A stretch of 64,000 bases of DNA from Anisus vortex (lineage: Eukaryota; Mollusca; Gastropoda; Planorbidae): assembly GCA_949126835.1 (NCBI GenBank), contig OX421497.1:12557132-12621131 (forward strand), in the 5' to 3' direction. How positions within the stretch are numbered: position 1 is the first letter of the stretch; each line of letters begins with the position of its first letter. Position numbers and translations under genes: made by a program. Shown in pieces: positions 54,581-64,000 of this stretch. The notes beneath the pieces were generated by a model, which did no database searches, was not told the DNA's origin, and saw only the letters and a list, made by a program, of their open reading frames with translations.

Positions 54581-56582
54581 AATCCAGTATTAGTGCCAAC
54601 GGTGAATTCTCTTTCAATCAGGTATTAGTGCCAACGGTGAATTCTCTTTCAATCGGGTATTAGTGCCAACGGTGAATTCTCTTTCAATCGGGTATTAGTG
54701 TCAACGGTGAATTCTCTTTCAATCGGGTATTAGTGCCAACGGTGAATTCTCTTTCAATCGGGTATTAGTGCCAACGGTGAATTCTCTTTCAATCTGGTAT
54801 TAGTGCCAACGGTGAATTCTCTTTCAATCGGGTATTAGTGCCAACGGTGAATTCTCTTTCAATCGGGTATTAGTGCCAACGGTGAATTCTCTTTCAATCT
54901 GGTATTAGTGCCAACGGTGAATTCTCTTTCAATCGGGTATTAGTGCCAACGGTGAATTCTCTTTCAATCGGGTATTAGTGCCAACGGTGAATTCTCTTTC
55001 AATCGGGTATTAGTGCCAACTGTGAATTCTCTTTCAATCGGGTATTAGTGCCAACGGTGAATTCTCTTTCAATCGTGTATTAGTGCCAACGGTGAATTCT
55101 CTTTCAATCGGGTATTAGTGCCAACGGTGAATTCTCTTTCAATCGGGTATTAGTGCCAACGGTGAATTCTCTTTCAATCTGGTATTAGTGCCAACGGTGA
55201 ATTCTCTTTCAATCCGGTATTAGTGCCAACGGTGAATTCTCTTTCAATCGGGTATTAGTGCCAACGGTGAATTCTCTTTCAATCGGGTATTAGTGCCAAC
55301 GGTGAATTCTCTTTCAATCGGGTATTAGTGCCAACGGTGAATTCTCTTTCAATCGGGTATTAGTGCCAACGGTGAATTCTCTTTCAATCGGGTATTAGTG
55401 CCAACGGTGAATTCTCTTTCAATCGGGTATTAGTGCCAACGGTGAATTCTCTTTCAATCAGGTATTAGTGCCAACGGTGAATTCCCTTTCAATCAGATAT
55501 TAGTGCCAACGGTGAATTCTCTTTCAATCGGGTATTTGTGCCAACGCTGAATTCTCTTTCAATCGGGTATTAGTGCCAACGGTGAATTCTCTTTCAATCG
55601 GGTATTAGTGCCAACGGTGAATTCTCTTTCAATCGGGTATTAGTGCCAACGGTGAATTCTCTTTCAATCCGGTATTAGTGCCAACGGTGAATTCTCTTTC
55701 AATCCGGTATTAGTGCCAACGGTGAATTCTCTTTCAATCCGGTATTAGTACCAACGGTGAATTCTCTTTCAATCAGGTATTAGTGCCAACGGTGAATTCT
55801 CTTTCAATCGGGTATTAGTGCCAACGGTGAATTCTCTTTCAATCAGGTATTAGTTCCAACGGTGAATTCTCTTTCAATCGGGTATTAGTGCCAACGGTGA
55901 ATTCTCTTTCAATCGGGTATTAGTGCCAACGGTGAATTCTCTTTCAATCCGGTATTAGTGCCAACGGTGAATTCTCTTTCAATCGGGTATTAGTGCCAAC
56001 GGTGAATTCTCTTTCAATCGGGTATTAGTGCCAACGGTGAATTCTCTTTCAATCGGGTATTAGTGCCAACGGTGAATTCTCTTTCAATCGGGTATTAGTG
56101 CCAACGGTGAATTCTCTTTCAATCGGGTATTAGTGCCAACGGGGAATTCTCTTTCAATCGGGTATTAGTGCCAACGGTGAATTCTCTTTCAATCGGGTAT
56201 TAGTGCCAACGGTGAATTCTCTTTCAATCGGGTATTAGTGCCAACGGTGAATTCTCTTTCAATCCGGTATTAGTGCCAACGGTGAATTCTCTTTCATTCG
56301 GGTATTAGTGCCAACGGTGAATTCTCTTTCAATCGGGTATTAGTGCCAACGGTGAATTCTCTTTCAATCGGGTATTAGTGCCAACGGTGAATTCTATTTC
56401 AATCCGGTATTAGTGCCAACGGTGAATTCTCTTTCAATCTGGTATTAGTGCCAACGGTGAATTCTCTTTCAATCCGGTATTAGTGCCAACGGTGAATTCT
56501 CTTTCAATCCGGTATTAGTGCCAACGGTGAATTCTCTTTCAATCGGGTATTAGTGCCAACGGTGAATTCGCTTTCAATCGGT
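54581..56582 (+). repeat. 35-bp minisatellite, about 57 copies
   Basis: Unit contains GTATTAGTGCCAACGGTGAA then TTCTCTTTCAATCGG; one base after CAATC varies (G, C, T, A). Nearly every unit has an EcoRI site. Confidence 0.97.
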
Positions 56583-56869
56583 TGTTTCTTTTTTTATCGG
56601 TGGAGTGGAAGGAAAACGAAGTTTGGGATGGAGGGGGATGGAGGGGGATATCCTCATCGATAAGGGATATTCATCCCACACACCTAGGCCCCACGAGAGG
56701 GGGGTACAGCTGGTACGCCGTACCGGGGCCCATAGGAGTTTAGGGGGCCCATTAATATTAAAATTTGAAATTAAATTGGTAATTAAGCAAGTAATAGCCT
56801 TAAAGTCTTTATTATTTGATCTCAGAATAACTGAGAATGTTAACATTATTTTAAGCTAAACAGCAGATT
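56583..56869. other. Spacer
   Basis: GC-rich segment at 56690-56755 with GGTACAGCTGGTACGCCGTA, which looks like a transposon edge, but no partner was found. Confidence 0.35.
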
Positions 56870-57742
56870 CTTATGTGGTGTTCAATAAAGTTCAGCGGAA
56901 GGAATACGTAGTAATCATCCAATCTGAGTAGTTATTGTAATGTTTTAAAATGTACATATACATTCTTTAGTCATAAAATATTTATATAATTTTCAACTAT
57001 CTTGTGTAATTTGATCATTTTAGAGTTGTAAGCAATTTATTTTTCTAAAAAAAAAACAAAAAAAAACATATTAGAAATATTAATGTAAAGAAAACGGGTT
57101 AATTATCTCCCTTCAATTAAATTCTCCAAATTTGATGATAATAATACCAAACGACTTAATTGTTTTAATATAACGAGTGTACTTCTGAAAATGCTCATCT
57201 TAATTTGCCTTAAATTAGGGAAAGAGTTAAATGTTTTGAAATTGATTTCACGGAAAGATATTTCCAGTTTCAATGTAAATCCATTCCAGTTGCTCACACT
57301 TCAAGTGCTTTTGGACACAGTCTTGTAAATGGAAGTTTAACTCACTGAAACGTGTCGTTATGTCAATCAGAAACATTGGCTTCAACAGTCAGTTCTCCTT
57401 ATTCAATAATGGATTTTTTTCATTAATATACATCTTAATTGCTTTCAGACAAGAAACGAATCTATCCAAGACTTTACCTATACTCCGTATGACTTTCTCC
57501 GAGAAGGAACAATAGATTTAATCACAGATTGCAAGTCCAATGATAGGAGCTTTGCATACAAACATTCCTGAACTAAAACAGTTGACATCCAGTGTGATTC
57601 CCATGTTGTTCGCCATGCAGCACCCACTAATTACGCTGACATACGTTGTTTTCATAATATTCTTGGAGGTCTCTCGCGTGCCACTGAAAATCGTTCTGCG
57701 TGCCAAGTCTGGCACGTGTGCCTTAGGTTGCTGACCCCTGGT
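56870..57742 (-). mobile_element. hAT family B copy, one end intact
   Basis: The reverse-oriented copy ends at 57742 with GGTTGCTGACCCCTG, preceded by CGTGCCACTGAAAATCGTTC, matching the left end of the complete element. The interior keeps TGTAATTTGATCATTT and ACGGGTTAATTATCTCCCTT. The other terminus is missing. A 78-codon minus frame (57518-57754) runs over the end and has no recognised family. Confidence 0.75.
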
Positions 57743-59706
57743 GCACTTGAACATTTAGTTAAATATGCAAAGAAGCCTCAAGCCTCATCTAGTTGTAATA
57801 TAGGGCCTAATTATTTTCGATAGCATTCAGGATCTCTTTTTTATTTTTTTCTCCAGAGACACAAATATAGACCTATGAGCCTTACAGGCTAACAGTTCTT
57901 CCCGTTAGCTTAGTAGCCTAGTCCTAAACACTCTATGTCGCTGCATACTAGTACGACAGTCAAAGCTAGTTAGTCGATCCTTTTACACTTTAATAATTTC
58001 CTGTGCGGTAACCAAGAGGGGAGATTGAATGTATCATAATCTTAGACAAATGTATTGAAAATATAAAACACATTTTTTTTTGTCATTTAACAAAATGTAT
58101 TTTGGGAAGAGTTTGTAAAAAAAATTGTCTGTGTCAACTGTATTGCCACATTACCACAGCAGATCTAACCTTAAATATGACTACACACCATACATTACTG
58201 GTAAATATTTACAACTGACAAGAGTAACACCAATAGTTAAATCACTAAACCTAGAAACACTAATAATCAACCAACAGTGAGAGTCACTTTTCCCATTTTA
58301 CACATCATTGTATAAGTATTTGCAAGATCAATAGGCCTACTGAAGCGGAGGAACAATTACAATAATTTAAACTAAGAACTATAATATGTACTTGATTAAA
58401 ATATTTGTGTAATAGACCTGTAAGGCTGTGATTGAAATGAAGACACTCTAATGGTAAATGGTAATACTTATGACAGTTTCACAAAATGGTCCACAGACCT
58501 TTTAAAAAGATTCCTGATTTTTCAAACACATGTAATACAAATAAAAATCCTCTAGGTATGACTAGATGTTAGATCAAAAAAGTGGGGCGGGGTGGGAGCC
58601 CAGAAAAGATCTTGTACCGGCATCTTTTTTTTCCCTCGAGGGCCCTGCACACATCCCAGCGTCCCCAGCAACTAACGAAGGTTTACATATGAGCAAAAGT
58701 ATATATAGCCCCAAGTATCAATGTAAAAACAAAACCGCTCGGGCAGAAACTGGTAGAAATCACAACACATTGTATGTTTACACAAAAACTTTCTTTCACG
58801 TCCTAGTTTATTTCGTTTATTTCATGTTTTTCTAATTGTATCTTAAATTGAAATTGAATTATCTCCCCTTGTATTTTCTTTTATTATACCTTAAATTCCA
58901 TTAGTATTATTTTTATTATTATTATTAATATCTGTATTACTATTATTGTCTCGATATAATTTTATATTTTTTATCAATGTTATAATTTTCTTGTTATGTC
59001 TTTGACTATGCCTTTATTGTACGTATGTACTATGTGGCAAATAAAATATGGTTCATTATTGACTTGTAGGCCCAATTGTTCACTGTGTCAATGGAAAGAT
59101 TGGGAGCCTTTTTCCATTTCTCGCAATTAGTATTATCAGTTTCACTGACTCTAATTTGGTTCTAGTTCTAGTATTATCTTTTTTTTTGTGTGTGGATGTA
59201 ATAATGTTCAAGACAAAGAAATGAATGTTAATATTGAATAAAAAATGAATACATTTCAACACGAGCGAACACAAAATTAAGTACTCATTAATAGTATTCA
59301 AACATGGCCTTTGTGACTATGACTAAAAATTAATATTTGAAACATGTGTTTTTTTTTGTGTGTGTGAAAAGGAGGAGATTTGTACGTAGGCATTTGGGAA
59401 GGGGGTAAAAATATGTAGATACGGTTCCATAGAGGGAGGATGGCTAAGAAAAATATGACCTTTTGTGTGTACGTTATATATGTATGGCCCTTATGAACGA
59501 ACGGTATGTCTTAGCCCTGGTGAAGAATGTCCGTTTCTTGCTTTCCATAGAGTTGCAGTAGGTAGCACCCTGGGGGGTTAGACCCGTCTTAATGGTAGAA
59601 ATGAATATTGGTCCCCAGTTTGTTTTTCTAAGACTCAATGTATGATAGGTGAACCAGGTCTTCCCAATGACTTGTTTATGATGTTATATTTGCATTGTGC
59701 CCTTAA
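57743..59706. other. Unassigned spacer or intron
   Basis: AT-rich, with an 89-codon frame at 58566-58835 that matches nothing I recognise and lacks splice context. No other structure was seen. Confidence 0.4.
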
Positions 59707-59776
59707 AATACCTTGACGAAGTACCATCTTGACGAAGTACCATCTTGACGAAGTACCATCTTGACGAAGTACCATG
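59707..59776 (+). repeat. 17-bp tandem repeat, about 4 copies
   Basis: Unit CTTGACGAAGTACCAT. Confidence 0.93.
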
Positions 59777-59791
59777 TTATGTAATCTTATA

Positions 59792-60068
59792 GGGCACAGT
59801 GGCCGACTGCGCGTTCGACTGGCGTTCCGAAGGTCCTGGGTTCGACTCTTGGTGAAGGTTAGGGTGCTTTTTTTTACCCTGGACTCGAGGGTGTCCCTGA
59901 GTCTACTCAGCTCTGATGGGCACATGGCTTTAGTTAAGGTAAAGTAAAGGCGGCTGGACATTGTGCTGGCCATACATCCCCTGGTATGCCGTGGCCACTG
60001 AAACTGGTGAACGCTGTTTCACCGGCGCTATGATCAATTTGGACCGACGGGTACTTTACTTTATTTAC
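59792..60068 (+). repeat. tRNA-derived SINE, full length with target duplication
   Basis: Head GGGCACAGTGGCCGACTGCG, B box GGTTCGACTC, tail GACGGGTACTTTACTTTA. A perfect 10-bp duplication TAATCTTATA flanks it (59782-59791, 60069-60078). Confidence 0.92.
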
Positions 60069-60221
60069 TAATCTTATAAGATAAATTCACACTCTCATTA
60101 CAAACAAAACAAACTGGCCTCGGTATAAAAGATAAAATAATATTTACGCAACTTTTTAACATTTTCTTTAATTCTGGCGGCTGGAAAAATACCTGGTTTC
60201 TTTCATTATAATTTAAATTAC

Positions 60222-60223
<2 letters not shown>

Positions 60224-60296
<73 letters not shown>
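60224..60296. repeat. (GA)n microsatellite
   Basis: About 36 AG units. Confidence 0.97.
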
Positions 60297-60302
<6 letters not shown>

Positions 60303-60945
60303 TGATACTTGTTCTTATTGATATTATGTTAATATTTTTCCTCTAGAATCTAGCTCCACAGGTCGTATGCTTATTCTGTGCTTTCAATTTCCCCTTTAAC
60401 GAACAGCGCCGTAAACTTAATTTTACCAGTTGAGAGTGTTTCTGTTAAAATCTTTTTTTGTAATTTCTTGTCTACCTGCCCCCCTTCCCTTCCCGCCCTC
60501 CCTCATGCCGAGCACCCGAAACCAATTAGAATATAGGTCAAGGGTTCTTATCGTCATTCGAGTTTGTTTGAGAATGTCAAAGGGTGGGCTCACCTTTGGG
60601 GGTGGGGGTTCTAAGGCGCGTACACTTCAGATTCCACGCCCCTGAGCATGTTGCCACCCACAGAACCGTGTCCTACTCGGGGGGGGGGGGGATGTCTGGA
60701 ATTAAGATACGTCTGAAGTCTAGGTAGCTAGGGTAGTTTGGTATTTAAACAAAGATTGAGTTAATACACTTTTAATTTATTTCGAATCCCTCTATTTATA
60801 TAACAGCTTGGACAGAAATCCGACGCGCTGACCTCTGTTGACCTACTTTAAGTAGGTCCCGATCTCATAACGGCTGATTATTTCATTACCAAAAACGGCA
60901 TACCACTAAGAAAGTATATTTTTTGTAAAAGGCCAAGTACATTTT
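60297..60945. other. Unassigned spacer
   Basis: G-run at 60680-60691. No gene recognised. Confidence 0.4.
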
Positions 60946-61096
60946 GGGGCACTTAGCGACAGCGCACTCGGCTTGCGTACCGAAAGTCCTGGGGTTCGAA
61001 TCCTTGTGAAGGCGAGAATTTGTTCTCGGGGTCTGGAAGGTGTTCCCTGATTGGGTACCTGACCTTAATTGGGGTAAAGTAAAGGCGGCTGGGCAT
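60946..61096 (+). repeat. SINE, 5' part, interrupted by hAT
   Basis: Head, B box GGTTCGAATCC and body up to GGCGGCTGGGCAT. The SINE continues at 63676 after the transposon. Confidence 0.9.
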
Positions 61097-61605
61097 CAGT
61101 GGCGTAGCTAGGGAGTGGCAGGGGGGACATATGTCCCCGGGCGCCACGTTAGGGGGCGCAAAAATGAGTATTAAAACTAATTATTTAATTTTATTTTGAT
61201 GTAAACTAATGTATCCCAAATACGTTTGCAATATTGAATTTTGGAGCTTCACAAATATCTTCATTACAAACCAGTTGGCAAGCATGATTTTGGCGCCCCC
61301 ATTGAGCATTAAGGGGCGCCATTCTACTAATACAACAAATGACAAATCCACAATGTAGGATTGCTGATGGCGTTGTTTTTAAAATAAAGATCAGTTCGGG
61401 TTCAAATATTATTCTTCATAATATACTGAAAGTGGCATCTGGTTTTAACAATTATACAGGCTGGATAATTTCGAGTCGAATATACTTAGCATGAGTAAAC
61501 TCATCTAAACAGGATCCAGTTGTTATCACATTTTTTGGAACAGTTGAAAGTATATATTTGTTTTTCTCTCGTTGAACAACTCGTTGGGGATAATTAAAAA
61601 GAGGT

Positions 61606-62088
61606 GTGCCATTCACAGTGAAGAGGGAGTCTGAAACACGCTGGGGTGCACGATCAGAAGCTGTTAAAGCTATTTATGAAGGACTAGATGAACTAGTAGG
61701 GCTGTTCGAAAAATTATCAGAAGATGCAACTATGACGCCTGACAAAAGAAGTGATGCAGATACTTTGCTGGCAGGTATATTAAACTTTAACTTCCTAGTT
61801 TTGTTACATTTCTGGAACATCATACTCGGGAAAAATGATCGTGTCCAGAAACGGTTGCAGGATCCTACTATGAATTTCAAGGAAGCAGCATCTGATCTTG
61901 AATCGCTGGAGCAAGAACTTGTCAACATTTGTAATAATTTGAGCCAGGTTGCGGTAAACAATGGAAAAACAAGATGCACAACTTGGGGAATCGAGGTTGA
62001 CAGAAGGATTAGACGACAAAGAAAAATGCCTGGAGAATTAGCAAGAGATGCCGACTTTCTGCAGAAGAAGAAATTGCACGTGATATAA
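61606..62088 (+). pseudogene. hAT transposase fragment, central part
   Basis: The 160-codon frame begins inside the protein. SETRWGARSEAVKAIYEG near the start carries the TRW-type motif of the DUF4371/ZMYM1-like hAT transposases, and LEQELVNICNNLSQVA plus IEVDRRIRRQRKMPGEL fit the same family. The upstream zinc finger is missing. Beyond 62088 the reading continues only with frame breaks up to 62220, where the sequence turns into the inverted segment. The 3' two thirds (from 61806) are repeated in reverse at 62768-63183. Confidence 0.75.
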
Positions 62089-62220
62089 ACAGCGTTATTG
62101 ATAGACTCAGGAGATATCAATACGAATTTTACGTCTAAAAAAGCTAAACACCAAATTTGGATTTTTACTAGACGTCAAAACTCTTCTCGCTGAGACAAAT
62201 GTCGATACACTTCTTCAAAA
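61806..62220. repeat. Left arm of a 415-bp inverted repeat
   Basis: Pairs almost base for base with 62768-63183. It carries transposase sequence in the plus direction. Confidence 0.93.
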
Positions 62221-62487
62221 TTGCAAAAAAAAATTCCTGCATTAATTGTTTGTCCATTTAACCCACTAGATTTAACCCGTCCTTGCAAATGCGTTCAACT
62301 AACTGAAATGTGTCGCTCTGTCATTCAGAAACATCGTCTTCAACAGTCAGTTTTCCTCATTAAGAACTGGAAAATGTTTTTTTCATCAATAAAAAAACAT
62401 CTTTTTTCTTCAATAAAAAAGCACCTCTTGGAAGTCTCTCCAGTGCCATTGAAAATCGCTCTCTGTGCCCTAGGTTGCCGACACCTG
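62221..62487 (-). repeat. hAT family B left end, inverted
   Basis: Ends with GGTTGCCGACACCTG, preceded by GTGCCATTGAAAATCGCTCT as in other family-B left ends. The target-site base set ACTCAGAC follows at 62488-62495. Confidence 0.85.
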
Positions 62488-62489
62488 AC

Positions 62490-62768
62490 TCAGACGATCT
62501 TGACCCATTGAATTAAAAAAGACAAAATAAGCTTCAGTTTGCTGAAGGACCGCTCACAGCTTGCATTTGAAACAGCAATCGTTAGAAGTATTTGCAGTGA
62601 AATGCGCAGATTCGGAAATACGTCATCTCCATATGAAACAACAAAACCAAGAAGATCCAAAGGAGTTTCCGGTAGAACTTCAGTCCGGACACTGAGCAGC
62701 ATTTTGCAGTCTCCGATTGCTATGCACAATTCATGACCATTGACGACAGTGTCGTAGAAATTTTGCAA
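62490..62768 (-). pseudogene. hAT transposase C-terminal dimerisation domain, inverted
   Basis: The minus strand reads PNLRISLQILLTIAVSNASC then ERSFSKLKLI, the hallmark of the hAT C-terminal dimerisation domain. The preceding part is ELCIAIGDCKMLL. It continues the fragment at 61606-62220 in sense but lies in the opposite orientation, and its end is cut by the family-B insertion. Confidence 0.9.
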
Positions 62769-63183
62769 TTTTGAAGAAGTGTATCGACATTTGTCTCAGC
62801 GAGAAGAGTTTTGACGTCTAGTAAAAATCCAAATTTGGTGTTTAGCTTTTTTAGACGTAAAATTCGTATTGATATCTCCTGAGTCTATCAATAACGCTGT
62901 TTATATCACGTGCAATTTCTTCTTCTGCAGAAAGTCGGCATCTCTTGCTAATTCTCCAGGCATTTTTCTTTGTCGTCTAATCCTTCTGTCAACCTCGATT
63001 CCCCAAGTTGTGCATCTTGTTTTTCCATTGTTTACCGCAACCTGGCTCAAATTATTACAAATGTTGACAAGTTCTTGCTCCAGCGATTCAAGATCAGATG
63101 CTGCTTCCTTGAAATTCATAGTAGGATCCTGCAACCGTTTCTGGACACGATCATTTTTCCCGAGTATGATGTTCCAGAAATGT
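62768..63183. repeat. Right arm of the inverted repeat
   Basis: Reverse complement of 61806-62220, ending in CCAGAAATGTA before an A/T run. Confidence 0.93.
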
Positions 63184-63303
63184 AAAAAAAAAATATTTTT
63201 TTTTTAAAGTATTATATAGCAGGTTGACTTTTAGGCTGTGGCACGCTGAACAGTTTAGAAATCCTACTTTGGCACGCAATTAGCAAAAGGTTACCGACCC
63301 CTG
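63184..63303 (+). repeat. hAT family B right end
   Basis: It contains TTGGCACGCAATTAGCAAAA and ends GGTTACCGACCCCTG, followed by GTCTGGGT (63304-63311), the partner of the complement of 62488-62495 with one difference. Confidence 0.88.
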
Positions 63304-63311
63304 GTCTGGGT

Positions 63312-63419
63312 GATCTTGCACTCCTTAGCTTCGAAAGAGAAACACTTGAGAAAATTAATTTTGACAACGTGATTGACGAGTTTACGACAGTCAAATCAAG
63401 GAGGATCAATTTGTTGTAG
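63312..63419 (+). pseudogene. hAT transposase C-terminal end
   Basis: Thirty-five codons starting DLALLSFERETLEKINFDN then a stop at 63417-63419. This LALLSIE...FD..I.DFA-like string is the usual last stretch of hAT transposases. It lies in the original plus orientation, separated from the dimerisation core by the family-B insertion. Confidence 0.85.
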
Positions 63420-63683
63420 ACTATGTCTATTCCAGTCATGTATAATTAGTAGAACATATATTATTTTCAAATAAATTGCTTACAATCGTATAGAGACTTA
63501 TTAGTCTGTATTCTATTTCATTAAAATACCAGATGCTTCGAAAATGAACCATATAAACCGTACATTTTCAAAATTTTCTTGGGTGCTCAGTGAGCCTCCA
63601 GACTCTGTCGGTCCGAGAAGGGGCGCCGACTTTGTGTCATGTCCCCGGGCGCAGATGACCATAGCTACGCCACTGCTGGGCAT

Positions 63684-63785
63684 TGTGCCCTAGTATGCCG
63701 AGGCCACAGAAACTGGTGAACGCTGCTTCACCGGCCCTATGAGTATGATCAGTCTGGTCCGACGGGTAGGCTAACTTTATTTTTT
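63684..63785 (+). repeat. SINE, 3' part, after the hAT insertion
   Basis: Resumes at TGTGCCCTAGTATGCCG (after the duplicated CTGGGCAT) and ends GTCCGACGGGTAGGCTAACTT. Confidence 0.9.
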
Positions 63786-64000
63786 TACAAAGTCGAGTCA
63801 AAATTTGTCAAAACACACAAACGTCAGCCCGTATAATATGTACAATCTTACGGTCTTACCTATGATTATAAGGCTGGACAGTGTTAAATGGATATCTCAT
63901 TAAATTGCACTTTTTTTAAAAGCCTCAAAAAATATGTAGCCTAATAATTGATTGAGACAATCAGGGTATGCATATTTTATTTTAGCATTGGCCGGGGTAT
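63786..64000. other. Unassigned end of window
   Basis: AT-rich; nothing recognised. Confidence 0.4.

Larger units (their letters stand above)
61097..63675 (+). mobile_element. hAT transposon, inactivated and rearranged, inserted in a SINE
   Basis: The ends CAGTGGCGTAGCTA and TAGCTACGCCACTG form 14-bp perfect inverted repeats, with a perfect 8-bp target duplication CTGGGCAT (61089-61096, 63676-63683) copied from the SINE body. Inside are transposase pieces on both strands (61606-62088, 62490-62768, 63312-63419) and the two ends of a family-B hAT. The layout cannot express a transposase. Confidence 0.94.

Noticed and set aside
58566..58835. 89-codon open frame with PRKDLVPASFFSLEGPAH
   Set aside because: No recognised domain, no splice sites and AT-rich context.

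Overview
This is repeat-dominated nuclear DNA from an animal, not a prokaryotic or viral genome. Coding density is very low. There is one convincing spliced host exon, with a polypyrimidine acceptor and a GTGAGT donor. The rest is tRNA-derived SINEs, hAT transposons, an LTR retrotransposon, LINE remnants and many minisatellites. The mix of SINEs, AT-rich spacer and lectin-type (SUEL) exon suggests a lophotrochozoan, most likely a mollusc. That is an inference, and I cannot name the species.

Layout. 1-7.4 kb: SINEs, a LINE remnant and a complete non-autonomous hAT element (3251-5706) that carries a roughly 77-copy, 23-bp minisatellite. 7448-16582: an LTR retrotransposon with 674-bp LTRs that I could tell apart at only two adjacent bases. 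Its pol order is protease, integrase, then the start of reverse transcriptase, which recalls the Gmr1 type of Ty3/gypsy element. Most of RT and RNase H are deleted. A 2.2-kb non-autonomous hAT with a perfect 8-bp target duplication sits in its 3' region. 16.6-35 kb: AT-rich spacer, tandem arrays, SINEs, a THAP-domain fragment (25262-25408), telomere-like repeats and a TA-flanked element of unknown superfamily (32888-35128). 35-43.7 kb: hAT fragments, a LINE tail interrupted by a small element, and a 36-bp minisatellite. 43780-43991: the exon of a galactose/rhamnose-binding lectin (SUEL) domain on the + strand, whose gene must extend beyond this window or across very large introns. 44-60.9 kb: presumed intron or intergenic DNA with more minisatellites (including about 57 copies of a 35-bp unit) and a near-perfect 151-bp hairpin. 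60.9-63.8 kb: a SINE split by a hAT transposon (61097-63675). The transposase remnant in that hAT was itself hit by a second hAT and then rearranged into a fold-back inverted repeat.

The mobile elements form readable layers: hAT in retrotransposon, hAT in hAT in SINE, and a small element in a LINE tail. No operons, CRISPR arrays, rRNA genes or functional tRNA genes were seen. Copy counts, periods and boundaries were read by eye and may be off by a few bases.
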